Shown here: positions 32,878-43,166 of the stretch, one piece after another
Numbering within the stretch: the stretch's first letter is position 1
Layout of the letters: the number at the start of each line of letters is the position of its first letter
Origin: Vibrio furnissii CIP 102972
GTDB taxonomy: Bacteria; Pseudomonadota; Gammaproteobacteria; Enterobacterales; Vibrionaceae
Direction: 5' to 3'
Assembly: GCF_000176175.1 (NCBI RefSeq)
Contig: NZ_ACZP01000013.1
Coordinates: forward strand, 1,195,695 to 1,259,694
DNA: 64,000 nucleotides
Position numbers and translations under genes: made by a program
Notes under the pieces: model-generated
What the model was told of the DNA's origin: nothing
Database searches by the model: none
What the model saw: the letters and a program-made list of their open reading frames with translations, nothing else

Positions 32878-33852
32878 TCACAACATCGGCAAGCGAACAT
32901 ACGGTTCCAGTTTCGTATCCCAATAACACGGTTCGCCAATTTTCTGCTTGAGGAATTCAATCACCGCTGAGGTTTTCTTCGGGAGATGCTGCCGACTTGG
33001 ATACACCGCATAAAATGGCATGTTTTGACTCGCTTGCCAGTCCGGCAACAGCTGAATTAGTTTGCCCGTGCGAAATTCATCGCGGATGAGGTAAGTCGCC
33101 AAATACGCAATCCCCCACCCAGACACCGCCGCATCGCGCACCGCTTCAGCCAAATCGACCGAATAGTTGCCGGAAACTTTGATGCTCAACTGCTGCTCAC
33201 GGTTACGAAATGCCCAGCGTGTGTAGTCTCGATCCCAACTGCGATAGATCAAACAATTGTGATCCAACAGATCGTTGGGTAATTGCGGCGTCGAATGATG
33301 CAGTAGGTAATCTGGCGACGCCGCCACGACAAATTTGCACTCCGCAAGGCGCTGAGCAATATAACCTTCCGGCAGGTGTTCATTGCTGGTGATCCACAAA
33401 TCGAGCCCTTCGCTCAACATGTCAATCTTGTAGTCGAACAGGTGCACTTCAACCTGCAAATTCGGATACTGCTGACGCAGCTCTTCCAGTGCAGGCAGCA
33501 CATGCAGCGAGCCAAATGATTGAGACAAGCCCAGCCGCAGCAGCCCCGAAACTTCTTCGCGCTGGTTCACCAGTTCGTTGTCCGCATCGCTCACCAGCGC
33601 TACCAACTGCTCACAATGGCGGTAGAAAGACTCCCCCGCTTCGGTGATGGTAAAACTGCGCGTGGTACGCTGCACCAGTTTAATCCCCACCGAGGCTTCC
33701 AGTTGCGCCAGTTGCTTACTGACATGCGACACCGACACGCCCAAATTGCGCGCCGCAGCCGTAAAGCTCTGATGTTTGATTAACGCGGCGAACATCACCA
33801 TCTGACTGGCTCGGTCGGCTAACACGGCAACTCCTGTTGTGGCTTGCAACAT
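32878..33852 (-). CDS. LysR-family transcriptional regulator
   Basis: The roughly 324-residue protein has an N-terminal winged helix-turn-helix (FAALIKHQSFTAAARNLGVS, then HVSKQLAQLEASVGIKLVQR) and a C-terminal LysR substrate-binding domain (about 100-300). The start is uncertain: ATG at 33852 or TTG at 33894; the DNA-binding domain begins about residue 15 from the former. The next gene on the strand, the nucleoside transporter, begins 209 bases downstream, too far to assume co-transcription. Ligand and targets cannot be deduced. Confidence 0.88.
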   Translation of the reverse strand: MLQATTGVAVLADRASQMVMFAALIKHQSFTAAARNLGVSVSHVSKQLAQLEASVGIKLVQRTTRSFTITEAGESFYRHCEQLVALVSDADNELVNQREEVSGLLRLGLSQSFGSLHVLPALEELRQQYPNLQVEVHLFDYKIDMLSEGLDLWITSNEHLPEGYIAQRLAECKFVVAASPDYLLHHSTPQLPNDLLDHNCLIYRSWDRDYTRWAFRNREQQLSIKVSGNYSVDLAEAVRDAAVSGWGIAYLATYLIRDEFRTGKLIQLLPDWQASQNMPFYAVYPSRQHLPKKTSAVIEFLKQKIGEPCYWDTKLEPYVRLPML

Positions 33853-33951
33853 CGAACAGCGCGATGTTGGGGATGGGCTGAAAGCGAGACGCAATCAGTC
33901 ATAAGTAATCTGTCATAACTAATCAGCGATAAGTAATCGGTAATTAGCAAT

Positions 33952-33971
33952 AAGGGCTCTCGCGAGCCCTT
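33952..33971 (-). terminator. Terminator-like hairpin after mltB
   Basis: AAGGGCTC (33952-33959) and GAGCCCTT (33964-33971) form an 8-bp stem with a 4-base loop, 6 bases beyond the mltB stop. The following T run is short on the reverse strand. Confidence 0.65.
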
Positions 33972-33976
33972 TGAGG

Positions 33977-34948
33977 TTAAAACTTGATGCGGTCCGCTAA
34001 ATGGCTCACCGCGAGCGCAAAGTAATACGAGCGGTTCCACTTCATCAGAACATTGTAGTTGTTGTACACCAGATAAATACGACCACTTTCATCATCCGGC
34101 ATGATCAGCCACGCTTTCACGTCTTCATCGAGTTTCGGCAGCGGCTGACCGTCATAACGTGTGATGCCCAGTTTGCTCCACTCTTGCAAGTACTTGCCTT
34201 TTTCAGCCTGACGGCCTTCCAGTGCGTGATCAAACCCTTTGGGAATCTTCACCTGGCGTCCCCACGTGTACTTATCATCCCAGCCAGATTGGCTGAGGTA
34301 GTTCGCGGTTGACGCAAAAACGTCTTCTTTGCTGCCCCAGATATCTTTCTTGCCATCGCCATCACCATCGGCGGCGAACGCCAAAAACGAGCTCGGCATG
34401 AATTGACATTGCCCCATCGCGCCAGCCCATGAGCCTTTCATGTCCTCGGCATTGATGTGGCCTTGTTGCAGAATTTGCAAAGCAGCCATGGTTTCTTTGC
34501 GGAAGAACTCTTCACGGCGACCTTCATACGCCATGGTCGACAAGGCATCAATCACCTTGTAACGCCCCATGTGCGCACCAAAGTTACTTTCTACCCCCCA
34601 CAGCGCGACAATAAAGCGCGGCTGCACGCCGTACGCTTTGCCAATGCGTTGCAGTTCATCGTAATGCTTTTCGTACAGTGCTTGCGCTTGGTTCACTTTC
34701 CACGCGGGCACAGCACGTGGAATGTATTCATCCAAGGTCAGCTTTTTCTCTGGCTGATTGCGGTCAGCCACCACCGCACGAGGTTTAAATTGCACATCGT
34801 GAAACGCGTCACTCAATATTTGCTCAGAAATGCCTTCCTGACGCGCTTGCTGTTTGAGGCCTTCGACGTATTGTTCGAAGCTTAAATCGTTCGCCAATAC
34901 CGGTGCGGAAAGTGTGAATCCCAGAATCACTGACAATAATTTTTTCAA
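33977..34948 (-). CDS. mltB: Lytic murein transglycosylase B
   Basis: The 323-residue enzyme cuts the glycan strand of peptidoglycan, forming 1,6-anhydro-muropeptides. The catalytic Glu is in LWGVESNFGAHMG (about residue 120). Further family motifs are AMGQCQFMPSSFLAFAADGD, YLSQSGWDDKYTWGRQV and the C-terminal VYNNYNVLMKWNRSYYFA. The signal peptide MKKLLSVILGFTLSAPVLA has no lipobox Cys, so unlike E. coli MltB it should be soluble in the periplasm. ycgL lies just upstream on the same strand. Confidence 0.93.
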   Translation of the reverse strand: MKKLLSVILGFTLSAPVLANDLSFEQYVEGLKQQARQEGISEQILSDAFHDVQFKPRAVVADRNQPEKKLTLDEYIPRAVPAWKVNQAQALYEKHYDELQRIGKAYGVQPRFIVALWGVESNFGAHMGRYKVIDALSTMAYEGRREEFFRKETMAALQILQQGHINAEDMKGSWAGAMGQCQFMPSSFLAFAADGDGDGKKDIWGSKEDVFASTANYLSQSGWDDKYTWGRQVKIPKGFDHALEGRQAEKGKYLQEWSKLGITRYDGQPLPKLDEDVKAWLIMPDDESGRIYLVYNNYNVLMKWNRSYYFALAVSHLADRIKF

Positions 34949-34973
34949 GATACCCTCCCCGAGTCATCCTTGC

Positions 34974-35252
34974 TCAGGATTTGCGCTGAGCCTTTTCTTC
35001 TTTGTATTTTTCTAACAAATTCTCTGGTGGTGGTGGCAGTTGCAAGAAGAAGCCTTGCTCTTGCAGCGACGCTTTCACTTTATCCACATTCACCTGCGCG
35101 AGCTGACGTTTTTCGAGGTTCACCAGCATCACGAACACAGGTTTACCGAACATCTGCATCAGAGTGTCAGGGACCTGTGAAAAATCGTCGCGTTTCGGGA
35201 TGTAGAGATAGGTACCGTCTTTCTTAGAACTTTTGTAGATAGAACAAAGCAT
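34974..35252 (-). CDS. ycgL: YcgL-domain protein
   Basis: The 92-residue protein belongs to the YcgL family ([55 protein letters not shown]), conserved beside minC in enterobacteria and vibrios. The molecular role is not established; no catalytic residues are apparent. It is divergent from minC and 25 bases upstream of mltB, so the two may be co-transcribed. Confidence 0.9.
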   Translation of the reverse strand: MLCSIYKSSKKDGTYLYIPKRDDFSQVPDTLMQMFGKPVFVMLVNLEKRQLAQVNVDKVKASLQEQGFFLQLPPPPENLLEKYKEEKAQRKS

Positions 35253-35453
35253 GAGAAGCCTTTTGTTGTCTTGAACCCGCGTCGCGGCTGAATTTGTCTA
35301 TAAATGATCAACTTTTGATAAAATTGAGTCTAAATCACTCATTTGACCGCAAGATGACTTGCTGCGTCTAGGCGCTGAATATAACATGACTTCCCTAGTC
35401 TCGGGCAACGCTCTTTCCTATGTAGCCAAGAGTTTATTGAGGTCAACGTTACG

Positions 35454-36116
35454 ATGTCTAATACACCTGACCTAAAAGGTAGTAGCTTTACTTTGTCAGT
35501 TTTGCACCTTTCTGACAACCAAATCGCCAACACGGTCGAATTTCTGAAACAGAAAGTGGCGCAAGCCCCGGCGTTCTTCGCCAACGCACCGGTGGTGATC
35601 AATATTTCGAAAGTGGATGGCGACATCGACTTTCTCGCCCTCAAACATGGCATTAGCGACGCGGGTTTGATCCCGGTCGGTGTCACGGGCTGCAAAGATA
35701 AACGCTGTCAGTCGTTGGCGTCGGAAGCCGGTTTTGCCGTGATGACCGCCAGCAACAACCCAGCGAAAGCGCCGGCAAAGATGGCGCCAACCACCATCGT
35801 CCGTACGCCCATTCGCTCCGGACAGCAGGTGTACGCCAAAGATGGCGATTTAGTGATCCTCAATCACGTGAGCCCCGGTGCTGAAGTGATTGCCGATGGC
35901 TCGATTCATATTCATGGCACACTGCGCGGCCGAGCAATTGCCGGCGCCAGTGGTCAAAAAGAAGCAAGAATTATCTGTCATGATTTACAAGCTGAGCTGG
36001 TGTCCATCGCGGGTAACTACTGGCTGAGTGAACAGATTGAAAGTGAGTTCTGGCAGAAGAAAGTGATGCTCAGCATGACTGAAGAGTCACTCCATTTTGA
36101 ACTACTCACCATTTAA
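35454..36116 (+). CDS. minC: Septum site-determining protein MinC
   Basis: The 220-residue division inhibitor blocks FtsZ assembly away from midcell. The N-terminal FtsZ-binding domain (about 1-105, starting [16 protein letters not shown]) is joined by an Ala/Pro linker to the C-terminal beta-helix (about 118-220) with [20 protein letters not shown] and [17 protein letters not shown], which binds MinD and FtsZ. It is first of the minCDE operon; GAGG precedes the ATG. Confidence 0.96.
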   Translation: MSNTPDLKGSSFTLSVLHLSDNQIANTVEFLKQKVAQAPAFFANAPVVINISKVDGDIDFLALKHGISDAGLIPVGVTGCKDKRCQSLASEAGFAVMTASNNPAKAPAKMAPTTIVRTPIRSGQQVYAKDGDLVILNHVSPGAEVIADGSIHIHGTLRGRAIAGASGQKEARIICHDLQAELVSIAGNYWLSEQIESEFWQKKVMLSMTEESLHFELLTI

Positions 36117-36137
36117 AATTCGAAAGGAAATTATTAA

Positions 36138-36950
36138 ATGACACGCATCATTGTCGTTACGTCAGGAAAAGGCGGCGTCGGTAAAACGACCTCCAGCGCA
36201 GCCATTGCGTCAGGCTTAGCACTCAAGGGCAAGAAAACTGCGGTGATCGATTTCGATATCGGTCTGCGTAACTTGGATCTCATCATGGGCTGTGAACGCC
36301 GCGTGGTGTATGACTTCGTCAACGTTATCAACGGTGAAGCCACCTTAAACCAAGCGCTGATCAAAGATAAACGCAACGAAAACCTGTTCATTCTTCCCGC
36401 CTCTCAGACCCGCGACAAAGACGCGCTGACCAAAGATGGCGTGCAGCGTGTGCTCAATGAACTCAAAGCGATGGACTTTGAATTCATCATCTGCGATTCA
36501 CCTGCAGGCATCGAGCAAGGTGCACTGATGGCGCTGTACTACGCCGATGAAGCGATTGTGACCACCAACCCTGAAGTCTCTTCTGTGCGCGACTCTGACC
36601 GCATTCTGGGCATTCTGGATTCGAAATCACTGCGTGCGGAACAAGGGTTAGAGCCGGTCAAACAGCACCTACTGCTGACACGTTACAGCCCAGCGCGTGT
36701 GACACAAGGTGACATGCTGAGCGTGGAAGACGTCGAAGAAATTCTGCACGTGCCACTGTTGGGTGTGATTCCAGAAAGCCAAGCGGTGCTGAATGCGTCG
36801 AACAAAGGCGTGCCGGTGATCTTTGACGACCAATCCGATGCAGGCCAAGCTTACGACGACACGGTCGAGCGTTTGCTGGGTCAAACTGTTGAGTTTCGTT
36901 TCCTGACCGAAGTGAAGAAAGGCATCTTTAAACGACTTTTTGGGGGCTAA
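36138..36950 (+). CDS. minD: Septum site-determining ATPase MinD
   Basis: The 270-residue ParA/MinD-type ATPase oscillates pole to pole with MinE and recruits MinC to the membrane. The deviant Walker A SGKGGVGKTTSS (Lys11 and Lys16), FDIGLRNLDLIMG and FIICDSPAGIEQGA are intact. The C-terminal amphipathic membrane-targeting helix is KKGIFKRLFGG. It lies 21 bases after minC. Confidence 0.98.
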   Translation: MTRIIVVTSGKGGVGKTTSSAAIASGLALKGKKTAVIDFDIGLRNLDLIMGCERRVVYDFVNVINGEATLNQALIKDKRNENLFILPASQTRDKDALTKDGVQRVLNELKAMDFEFIICDSPAGIEQGALMALYYADEAIVTTNPEVSSVRDSDRILGILDSKSLRAEQGLEPVKQHLLLTRYSPARVTQGDMLSVEDVEEILHVPLLGVIPESQAVLNASNKGVPVIFDDQSDAGQAYDDTVERLLGQTVEFRFLTEVKKGIFKRLFGG

Positions 36951-36956
36951 AGCACA

Positions 36957-37220
36957 ATGTCATTACTTGAATTTTTCCGACCACAAAAGAAAACTTCAGC
37001 CAGTCTTGCCAAAGAGCGTTTGCAAATCATTGTCGCTGAACGTCGTAGCCAGAACGATCCAGCGCCGACGTATCTGCCTCAGTTGAAAGAAGACATTCTG
37101 AAAGTGATCGCCAAATATGTCGCGATTGATCCGAGCATGGTTGAGCTCTCCTTTGAACACAAAGATGACGACATCTCTGTGCTGGAGCTGAACGTCAAGC
37201 TACCGGATGACGAAAAGTAA
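36957..37220 (+). CDS. minE: Cell division topological specificity factor MinE
   Basis: The 87-residue protein stimulates MinD ATPase and sets the MinCD oscillation. The N-terminal membrane-binding stretch [12 protein letters not shown] and the anti-MinCD segment [15 protein letters not shown] precede the dimerisation domain [16 protein letters not shown]. It starts 6 bases after minD and is followed by a bidirectional terminator. Confidence 0.97.
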   Translation: MSLLEFFRPQKKTSASLAKERLQIIVAERRSQNDPAPTYLPQLKEDILKVIAKYVAIDPSMVELSFEHKDDDISVLELNVKLPDDEK

Positions 37221-37249
37221 AAAAAGAGCCGACTGAGTCGGCTCTTTTT
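37221..37249. terminator. Bidirectional terminator between minE and the M3 peptidase gene
   Basis: GAGCCGACT and AGTCGGCTC form a perfect stem around a single central base (effective loop TGA), flanked by A5 on the left and T5 on the right. It serves the two convergent genes. Confidence 0.92.
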
Positions 37250-37272
37250 CATTGTGAGACGGCGTCATTTCG

Positions 37273-39120
37273 TTAACAGCCGTAGTGCTCAGCAATATAT
37301 GACTCAAACTGCGCGCACATCTGTTCGTCGGACACCACGTTACTCGCAAGCTCTTGCGCGCCATCCACGACGCGAATTGTCGCATTGAGTGACGCGACAG
37401 GGGCCTGCTGGCGCGCAGACAACCCTTCAATTTTCTTGAGCTGACTTTGCCACGCCTGCTCGGCAGATTGGTTACACATGTCGGCCAGATACTTGGCGTT
37501 AAAGCCTTCCCCAGTAAGACGAATGATCGTCTCGTTGTGCGACACTTGGTTACCATCATGCCAATAGTGCTGCGCCAATAGCGGCCCGATATGCGGGTTG
37601 TCGGTCAAGTAACCAAACTGCTCCAAGAAATACGCGCGGGTCTGGTAAACCGCCATGTGTGCCAACAAGTAGCCGTGATACGCACATGCCGATTCGTCCG
37701 ACAACAAGTGGGGAATCGCCAGCAGCGGACGCGGACTGCACGCCAAACCAATAATGCGCTGCTCCGTCTCGCGCATCAGCGCCGTAATGCGCGCTGGCGT
37801 CAGCGCCTCATCCGGCAATTGATACAGCGCGCGTTCAAAGTACGGCACCAACAAAATACTGCGCTCTTCGTACGCCTTAAATGGCTGACGGCTGTAGACC
37901 ATGGCTTTGATGACTTCATCCGGCACCACTTCACCTTGGGCATTGAAGGCATAGGTTTTCAGCCAATCTGCATCGGTGAGCAAGCTGTCGCAGAACATCG
38001 ACTGCGTTTCGGCATACGCCATTGACGTCGGGGCAAACTCCTGCGAAAAACACGGTGCGTTCAATTTCACGTTGGCGAAATGCGCCGCGTGGCCCCCTTC
38101 GTGAAACAGCGTATTGATACCATCGTAACCGCTGCCAACTTGGTCCGGTTTAGCGTTGCTGGTGAAGTTGACTTTCGCCGCCACCCATTGACCTTGGTCG
38201 TAAAACGACGGGATCGGGCCGTGGCAGAAACCATTTGGGTATTTGCCTTTTCGATCAAGCAGATCCAAAGTGAGTTCTGCGCCAGAATAGTCGATATTCA
38301 AGCGGCCAAACGACTCAACCCAACGGCGCAGCGAACGAGAAAATGGCACATACGGGTCCAAATCGCGCATCACATCACCCGCAAATGAGAAGATGAAATT
38401 GTAACCGGTCAGCGCGCTTTCGCCTTTTTCTGCGGCCAATGCGCTCAAGCTGCGCTGATGACTGTCGCGAGTGCGCACTTCAAAGTCATCCAAAATGGCA
38501 AACAGCGCATCGCTGGTCATTTTCTCTTTCTTGGCCACCGAATAATCAAAGAAAGTGCGGTAGCCCAGCGTCCGCGCAAATTCGTTGCGCATCTTCACCA
38601 GTTCGATAAAGCCGTTTTGCAGCAGCCACTGCTCCAGCTCAAGCAGCGCTTGATGCACGCTTTGACGCACCGCTTCCACATCACTGGTGCGGATGGTCGC
38701 CGCCAGCGTCACCAGAGAGGCTTCGATCGCTTCACCTTGTTCATTGGTGTAATACAGCGGGTGCTTCTGTTTTTTCTCAAACAGATCCGCTTCAAACTGA
38801 ATCAGCTTGGCTTTCAGTTGCTGCGCGGCTTCCGATTCCAGCGCATGCGACTCAAACATCGCCAGCCAACCTTCCAATCCGGCCAGCGTGCTGCGCTTTT
38901 CCTGCGCGTCCGGAATGGCCTGCGCGGCGTCGATTTGGTCACGAATGGCCTGAATCTGTTCCCCAGCACTGAGAAATTGTGTCCACGCTGTCTGTGCCTG
39001 AGTCGAGCCGTCATGGTCATCACTGATGCCCATGTACGTGTCCCAGAAAAAGTCTTCTTTCACGCGATGAAGATGAAGATAACGATGGTTCAAATCGTTG
39101 AGATATTGCGTCGCTGTCAT
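37273..39120 (-). CDS. M3-family zinc metallopeptidase (oligopeptidase F-like)
   Basis: The 615-residue peptidase carries the zinc-binding motif LFHEGGHAAHFAN (HExxH, about residue 360) with a downstream Glu in QSMFCDSLL/YAETQSM as probable third ligand. The N-terminal helical region is typical of M3 oligopeptidases that degrade short peptides in the cytoplasm; no signal peptide is present. The start at 39120 has AAGGA upstream; an extended frame to 39183 lacks family features. It is monocistronic. The specificity and exact subfamily are not assigned. Confidence 0.9.
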   Translation of the reverse strand: MTATQYLNDLNHRYLHLHRVKEDFFWDTYMGISDDHDGSTQAQTAWTQFLSAGEQIQAIRDQIDAAQAIPDAQEKRSTLAGLEGWLAMFESHALESEAAQQLKAKLIQFEADLFEKKQKHPLYYTNEQGEAIEASLVTLAATIRTSDVEAVRQSVHQALLELEQWLLQNGFIELVKMRNEFARTLGYRTFFDYSVAKKEKMTSDALFAILDDFEVRTRDSHQRSLSALAAEKGESALTGYNFIFSFAGDVMRDLDPYVPFSRSLRRWVESFGRLNIDYSGAELTLDLLDRKGKYPNGFCHGPIPSFYDQGQWVAAKVNFTSNAKPDQVGSGYDGINTLFHEGGHAAHFANVKLNAPCFSQEFAPTSMAYAETQSMFCDSLLTDADWLKTYAFNAQGEVVPDEVIKAMVYSRQPFKAYEERSILLVPYFERALYQLPDEALTPARITALMRETEQRIIGLACSPRPLLAIPHLLSDESACAYHGYLLAHMAVYQTRAYFLEQFGYLTDNPHIGPLLAQHYWHDGNQVSHNETIIRLTGEGFNAKYLADMCNQSAEQAWQSQLKKIEGLSARQQAPVASLNATIRVVDGAQELASNVVSDEQMCAQFESYIAEHYGC

Positions 39121-39248
39121 GGGATTCCTTATGTGACGTTGTCCATACCAGTCACGAGTATGGCATGCCTTGTTTGCGGCCAAAAATATTCAACCCGAGT
39201 CCGATTCAACACGAATGTAAACTCACATGTACTGTGATGTTTCGGCGG

Positions 39249-39280
39249 GAAAAAAGACAAAACCGGCCCAAGGCCGGTTT
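39249..39280 (-). terminator. Intrinsic terminator of rnd
   Basis: AAACCGGCC (39260-39268) pairs with GGCCGGTTT (39272-39280). On the reverse strand the stem runs into TTTTGTCTTTTTT, 6 bases beyond the rnd stop. Confidence 0.9.
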
Positions 39281-39285
39281 CGCAA

Positions 39286-40401
39286 TTACACTAATTTTTC
39301 GAGCTTTTCACCGAGCAGAGGCAAACGCCAGTTTTGCATCACATCGGGTAGTTTTTCCGGATCTTTGTCTTTATTCCACACCCAGCTCAGCAGTTGGTTC
39401 AGCTGCTTTTTCGAAGCCAAAAACTCGGTCGCCAAACCTGACGATTGCGAGACATTCTTCACTTCGTCTTTGAGCTTTTTGAACAGCTGTTTGTACCCTG
39501 GGTAATCCATCAGTGGCACAATTTTTTCGGGGTAGTGTTCAGCCGGAGTTTGCAACGCGGCTTTGACGATGTTGATCATCTTGGTGCTGTGGCGGCGAAT
39601 CGCATGTGGGTCGATGCCTTCTTCTTCCATGCGTTTCGGGCTGCGCAGCGCCAAACGGGCAATGGTCAGCAGATCGTTTTCACGAATCACAAAGTTGAGG
39701 GCCAAATCGCGGTTCATGGCTTCTTGATAACGCCACGTCGCCAGCGGTTTGAGGATCGCAAGCTCTTTCGGTTTCAGTTGCCACGCACCTTTGATGTCGA
39801 GATAAACCATCTCCGGATCGGTGGTGCGCGTACGTTTCTCGACTTGCAGCTCCGATTCCTGCTGCGCTGCCTCCCACCAGCCCGCTTGCGTGACTTTTTC
39901 CAGCAGTTGCTCATACATGGGCATCAGATAGAACACGTCAGCAGCAGCGTATTCAAGCTGCTTTTGCGACAGCGGACGCGCTAACCAATCGGTGCGCGAC
40001 TCGCTCTTGTCCAGCTCGACATTGAGCAGATCGTGCGCCAATGCCGCAAAGCCAGTCGACAGGCCGTAGCCCAGAAATGCCGCCATGATCTGGGTGTCGA
40101 CCATTGGAAATGGCACACAACCAAAACTGGTTTTGAACACTTCAATGTCTTCCCCACACGCGTGCAACACTTTCAGCACCGAGGTGTCTTGCAGCAACTC
40201 GACAAACGGCGTCATCTCGTCCATGGCAAGCGGGTCGATCAGGGACAGGTTTTCACCATCAAACAACTGGATCAAGCCAAGCTGCGGGTAAAACGTTCGG
40301 GTGCGGACAAATTCGGTGTCCAGCATAACTACGTCTGCGTCTCGCGCTAGGCTACACACACGTTCTAAATCGTTGAGTTGATCAATTATCTGATAATTCA
40401 C
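39286..40401 (-). CDS. rnd: Ribonuclease D
   Basis: The 371-residue 3'-5' exoribonuclease trims tRNA precursors and other stable RNAs. The DEDD exonuclease domain (about 1-190) begins VNYQIIDQLNDLERVC and carries Exo I VVMLDTEFVRTRTF, Exo II HACGEDIEVF and Exo III QLEYAAADVFYL. An HRDC domain follows (about 210-290, LKPLATWRYQEAMNRDLALN). A GTG start at 40401 is chosen because it aligns with the known N-terminus and length of E. coli RNase D; an in-frame ATG at 40434 would add 11 residues. It lies downstream of fadD on the same strand, with a terminator between them. Confidence 0.95.
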   Translation of the reverse strand: MNYQIIDQLNDLERVCSLARDADVVMLDTEFVRTRTFYPQLGLIQLFDGENLSLIDPLAMDEMTPFVELLQDTSVLKVLHACGEDIEVFKTSFGCVPFPMVDTQIMAAFLGYGLSTGFAALAHDLLNVELDKSESRTDWLARPLSQKQLEYAAADVFYLMPMYEQLLEKVTQAGWWEAAQQESELQVEKRTRTTDPEMVYLDIKGAWQLKPKELAILKPLATWRYQEAMNRDLALNFVIRENDLLTIARLALRSPKRMEEEGIDPHAIRRHSTKMINIVKAALQTPAEHYPEKIVPLMDYPGYKQLFKKLKDEVKNVSQSSGLATEFLASKKQLNQLLSWVWNKDKDPEKLPDVMQNWRLPLLGEKLEKLV

Positions 40402-40450
40402 AAAAGGCTCGCTTTGTATCTCCCTGATGGGCATTAACAACCCGGGGGAA

Positions 40451-40480
40451 TAAAAAATGCCGACGGTTAAGGTCGGCATT
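40451..40480 (-). terminator. Intrinsic terminator of fadD
   Basis: AATGCCGAC (40456-40464) and GTCGGCATT (40472-40480) form a 9-bp stem with a 7-base loop, then six T on the reverse strand. Confidence 0.9.
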
Positions 40481-40506
40481 GTAGCATCATTTTTTAGGGA
40501 AGTGCG

Positions 40507-42204
40507 TTACGCGCTTTTCTTCTGCTCAGCCAAAGCCGCATCATTCTCTTCGCGCAGCACGCGACGCAGAATTTTACCGACGTTGGTTTTTGGCAGGTCT
40601 TCGCGGAACTCAATCAGTTTCGGTACTTTGTAACCGGTCAGATGTTTACGACAATGCGTGATCACTTCTTCTTTCGTCAGGCTCGGGTCGCGTTTCACGA
40701 TGTAGATTTTCACCACTTCGCCCGACACTTCATGCGACTGACCAATCGCGGCCACTTCCAGCACTTTGCCGTGCAGCGCCACCACGTCTTCAATCTCATT
40801 CGGGTACACGTTAAAGCCCGACACCAGAATCATGTCTTTCTTACGGTCGACGATGTAGATCATACCGTCTTCGTCAAAGCGCACGATGTCCCCAGTCGAC
40901 AACCAACCGTCTTCGTTGATGACTTCTTTCGTCGCTTCCGGACGTTGCCAGTAGCCTTGCATCACCTGCGGGCCGCGCACTTGCAATTCGCCCGTTTGGT
41001 CGAAATTCAGCACATGGCCTTCATCATCGACGATACGCACTTCAGTCGATGGTACTGGCAAACCAATCGCGCCAGAGTAGTCGGCCAAATCGTATGGGTT
41101 ACCCGTCACCAGCGGCGAACATTCGGTCAAACCGTAGCCTTCGAGCAAATGGATACCGGTGATCTTTTTCCATTTCTCCGCGACTGCACGTTGCACCGCC
41201 ATACCACCGCCCACCGACAATGTCATTTTGGAGAAGTCCAGTTCGTGGAAATCTTCGTTGTTCACCAGCGCGTTAAACAACGTATTCACCCCCGTAATGG
41301 CGGTAAACTGATGTTTTTGCAGCTCTTTGATAAAACCTGGAATATCGCGCGGGTTGGTAATCAACAGGTTGCTGCCGCCCATTTCGATAAACAGCAAGCA
41401 GTTCACGGTCAGTGCAAAGACGTGATACAGCGGTAACGCAGTCACCACCAATTCGCGACCTTCACGCAAAACTGCGCCGTACGCCCCTTTGGCTTGTAGT
41501 ACGTTCGAAACCATGTTGCGGTGCGTGAGGATGGCCCCTTTCGCGACACCTGTCGTCCCGCCGGTGTATTGCAGGAAGGCGATATCTTCACCCGACATAA
41601 ACGGTTTCACGTATTGCAGGCGGCGGCCTTTGTGCAGCGCTTTACGCATGGAAATCGCACCCGGCAGGTCATATTTCGGCACCATGCCTTTGACGTATTT
41701 CACCACGAAATCCACCAGCGTACCTTTCGCACGTGGCAACATTTGGCCCAAACTGGTGAGCACCACGTGCTTCACTTGGGTATTGGCGACAATCTGTTCC
41801 AAGGTGTTGGCGAAGTTGGACACAATCACGATGGCACGCACATCGGCATCATTGAGCTGATGTTCCAATTCGCGAGGCGTGTAGAGCGGGTTCACGTTAA
41901 CCGCGATCATGCCCGCACGCAGGATGCCAAACAGCGCCACAGGGTATTGCAGCAGGTTTGGCATCATCAGTGCGACGCGATCGCCTTTTTTCAGTTTCAG
42001 TTCATTCTGCAGGTAAGCCGCAAACGCTCGGCTCCGCTCCTCCAGTTTACGAAACGTCATCACCGAGCCCATATTGATGAAGGCCGGTTGGTCGGCAAAT
42101 TTGTGTACAGACTGTTCGAACATTTCAACCAATGACAGGTATTGGTCAGGATTAATGGTTTCCGGTACATCGCTTGGATAACGTGAGAGCCAAGGTTTAT
42201 CCAC
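40507..42204 (-). CDS. fadD: Long-chain fatty acid-CoA ligase
   Basis: The 565-residue acyl-CoA synthetase activates fatty acids with ATP and CoA at the inner membrane for beta-oxidation. The AMP-binding P-loop [19 protein letters not shown] (about 210-230) and the motifs [32 protein letters not shown] and the C-terminal [12 protein letters not shown], with the catalytic Lys, are all intact. Length is as in E. coli FadD. It is transcribed alone, with a terminator before rnd. No convincing FadR site was seen just upstream. Confidence 0.97.
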   Translation of the reverse strand: MDKPWLSRYPSDVPETINPDQYLSLVEMFEQSVHKFADQPAFINMGSVMTFRKLEERSRAFAAYLQNELKLKKGDRVALMMPNLLQYPVALFGILRAGMIAVNVNPLYTPRELEHQLNDADVRAIVIVSNFANTLEQIVANTQVKHVVLTSLGQMLPRAKGTLVDFVVKYVKGMVPKYDLPGAISMRKALHKGRRLQYVKPFMSGEDIAFLQYTGGTTGVAKGAILTHRNMVSNVLQAKGAYGAVLREGRELVVTALPLYHVFALTVNCLLFIEMGGSNLLITNPRDIPGFIKELQKHQFTAITGVNTLFNALVNNEDFHELDFSKMTLSVGGGMAVQRAVAEKWKKITGIHLLEGYGLTECSPLVTGNPYDLADYSGAIGLPVPSTEVRIVDDEGHVLNFDQTGELQVRGPQVMQGYWQRPEATKEVINEDGWLSTGDIVRFDEDGMIYIVDRKKDMILVSGFNVYPNEIEDVVALHGKVLEVAAIGQSHEVSGEVVKIYIVKRDPSLTKEEVITHCRKHLTGYKVPKLIEFREDLPKTNVGKILRRVLREENDAALAEQKKSA

Positions 42205-42308
42205 GGTAATACTCCTCGTAATTGGCTGGCGTATTTTTTATCGTTATGAGTATGAACGCTATTACAGCACAGCCGACGTGCTTGAGCACGAAAGACTCAA
42301 ACACTTGT

Positions 42309-43166
42309 TTAAATTTTGTTAACTAAGCCAAAAATTAGTTCTGCGACGCATGAAGGTTGTTCGAGGTGGCAGTGATGGCCACCTCGAATGGTAAACATCT
42401 CTAGACGATCGTTCGGCGAAATGCGGCGATCGTGCTGCAAATGTTGAAAACCTTGATCCCCCAAGATAATCCGCTGCGGGCAACGTATTTCTGCCAACAC
42501 GGCTTGGGCGTGTTCCCACGACATGCGATATAACGAGTCACTCTTGAGTTTGCTGTCGTGTCGCCAGCGCCATTGATCCCCCACCAACGCGATGCCGCGC
42601 TCGACGATGGGAGCAAGCAGTTCGGCCGCAATTTGATTGGCCGCGACACGGCGCTCAAGCGCTTGTTCCAAGCTGGCGTAACCCCGTTCGGGTTTGCGTC
42701 GAATGCGTTGACGACTCATCACGCCGTGACGTAATCGTTGAACGCTGAGGGCTGGAGATTCCGCGAGTGGGCCGAAGCCTTCGATCTGAACTAATCCTGC
42801 GACTTGGTCAGGAAAGGCGGCACTATAGCAACTTGCGATCAAAGCACCAAGAGAGTGGCCGACTAACACCCGTCTGTTTGACGAAAAGTTAACCAAAAGC
42901 TGGTAAATATCGTCAATATAGTCATGAAATGGGTAAAAACTGTGGCCAGATTTGTGGTCGGAGTGACCATGACCCGGTAAATCGATTGCGCACAGATGCC
43001 AATCGGGATTCAGGCGATGAAGCTCGCGCATCACCGTTTGAAAACTCGCGGCATTATCAAGCCAACCATGGACAAAAATTAATGACGTCTCGGCGGTTTC
43101 GGCGCTGCCCATCTCCAAGGCGGCGAGACGGCCTTCCGCGATACGATAACTACGAGCTTGAAGCAT
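42309..43166 (-). CDS. Alpha/beta-hydrolase
   Basis: The 285-residue product has the alpha/beta-hydrolase fold: oxyanion strand IFVHGWLDNAASF, AIDLPGHGHSDH, nucleophile elbow LVGHSLGALIAS (Ser about 105), and a late catalytic His in RGGHHCHLEQP. It probably hydrolyses an ester or thioester; the substrate is unknown. Its ATG shares one base with the stop of the slp gene (position 43166), so translation is coupled, and it closes the yoaA-tsaB-x-slp operon. Confidence 0.88.
   Translation of the reverse strand: MLQARSYRIAEGRLAALEMGSAETAETSLIFVHGWLDNAASFQTVMRELHRLNPDWHLCAIDLPGHGHSDHKSGHSFYPFHDYIDDIYQLLVNFSSNRRVLVGHSLGALIASCYSAAFPDQVAGLVQIEGFGPLAESPALSVQRLRHGVMSRQRIRRKPERGYASLEQALERRVAANQIAAELLAPIVERGIALVGDQWRWRHDSKLKSDSLYRMSWEHAQAVLAEIRCPQRIILGDQGFQHLQHDRRISPNDRLEMFTIRGGHHCHLEQPSCVAELIFGLVNKI

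Noticed and set aside
42205..42308. FadR site upstream of fadD
   Set aside because: No sequence close to the TGGTCNGACCA core was found, unlike at fadH.
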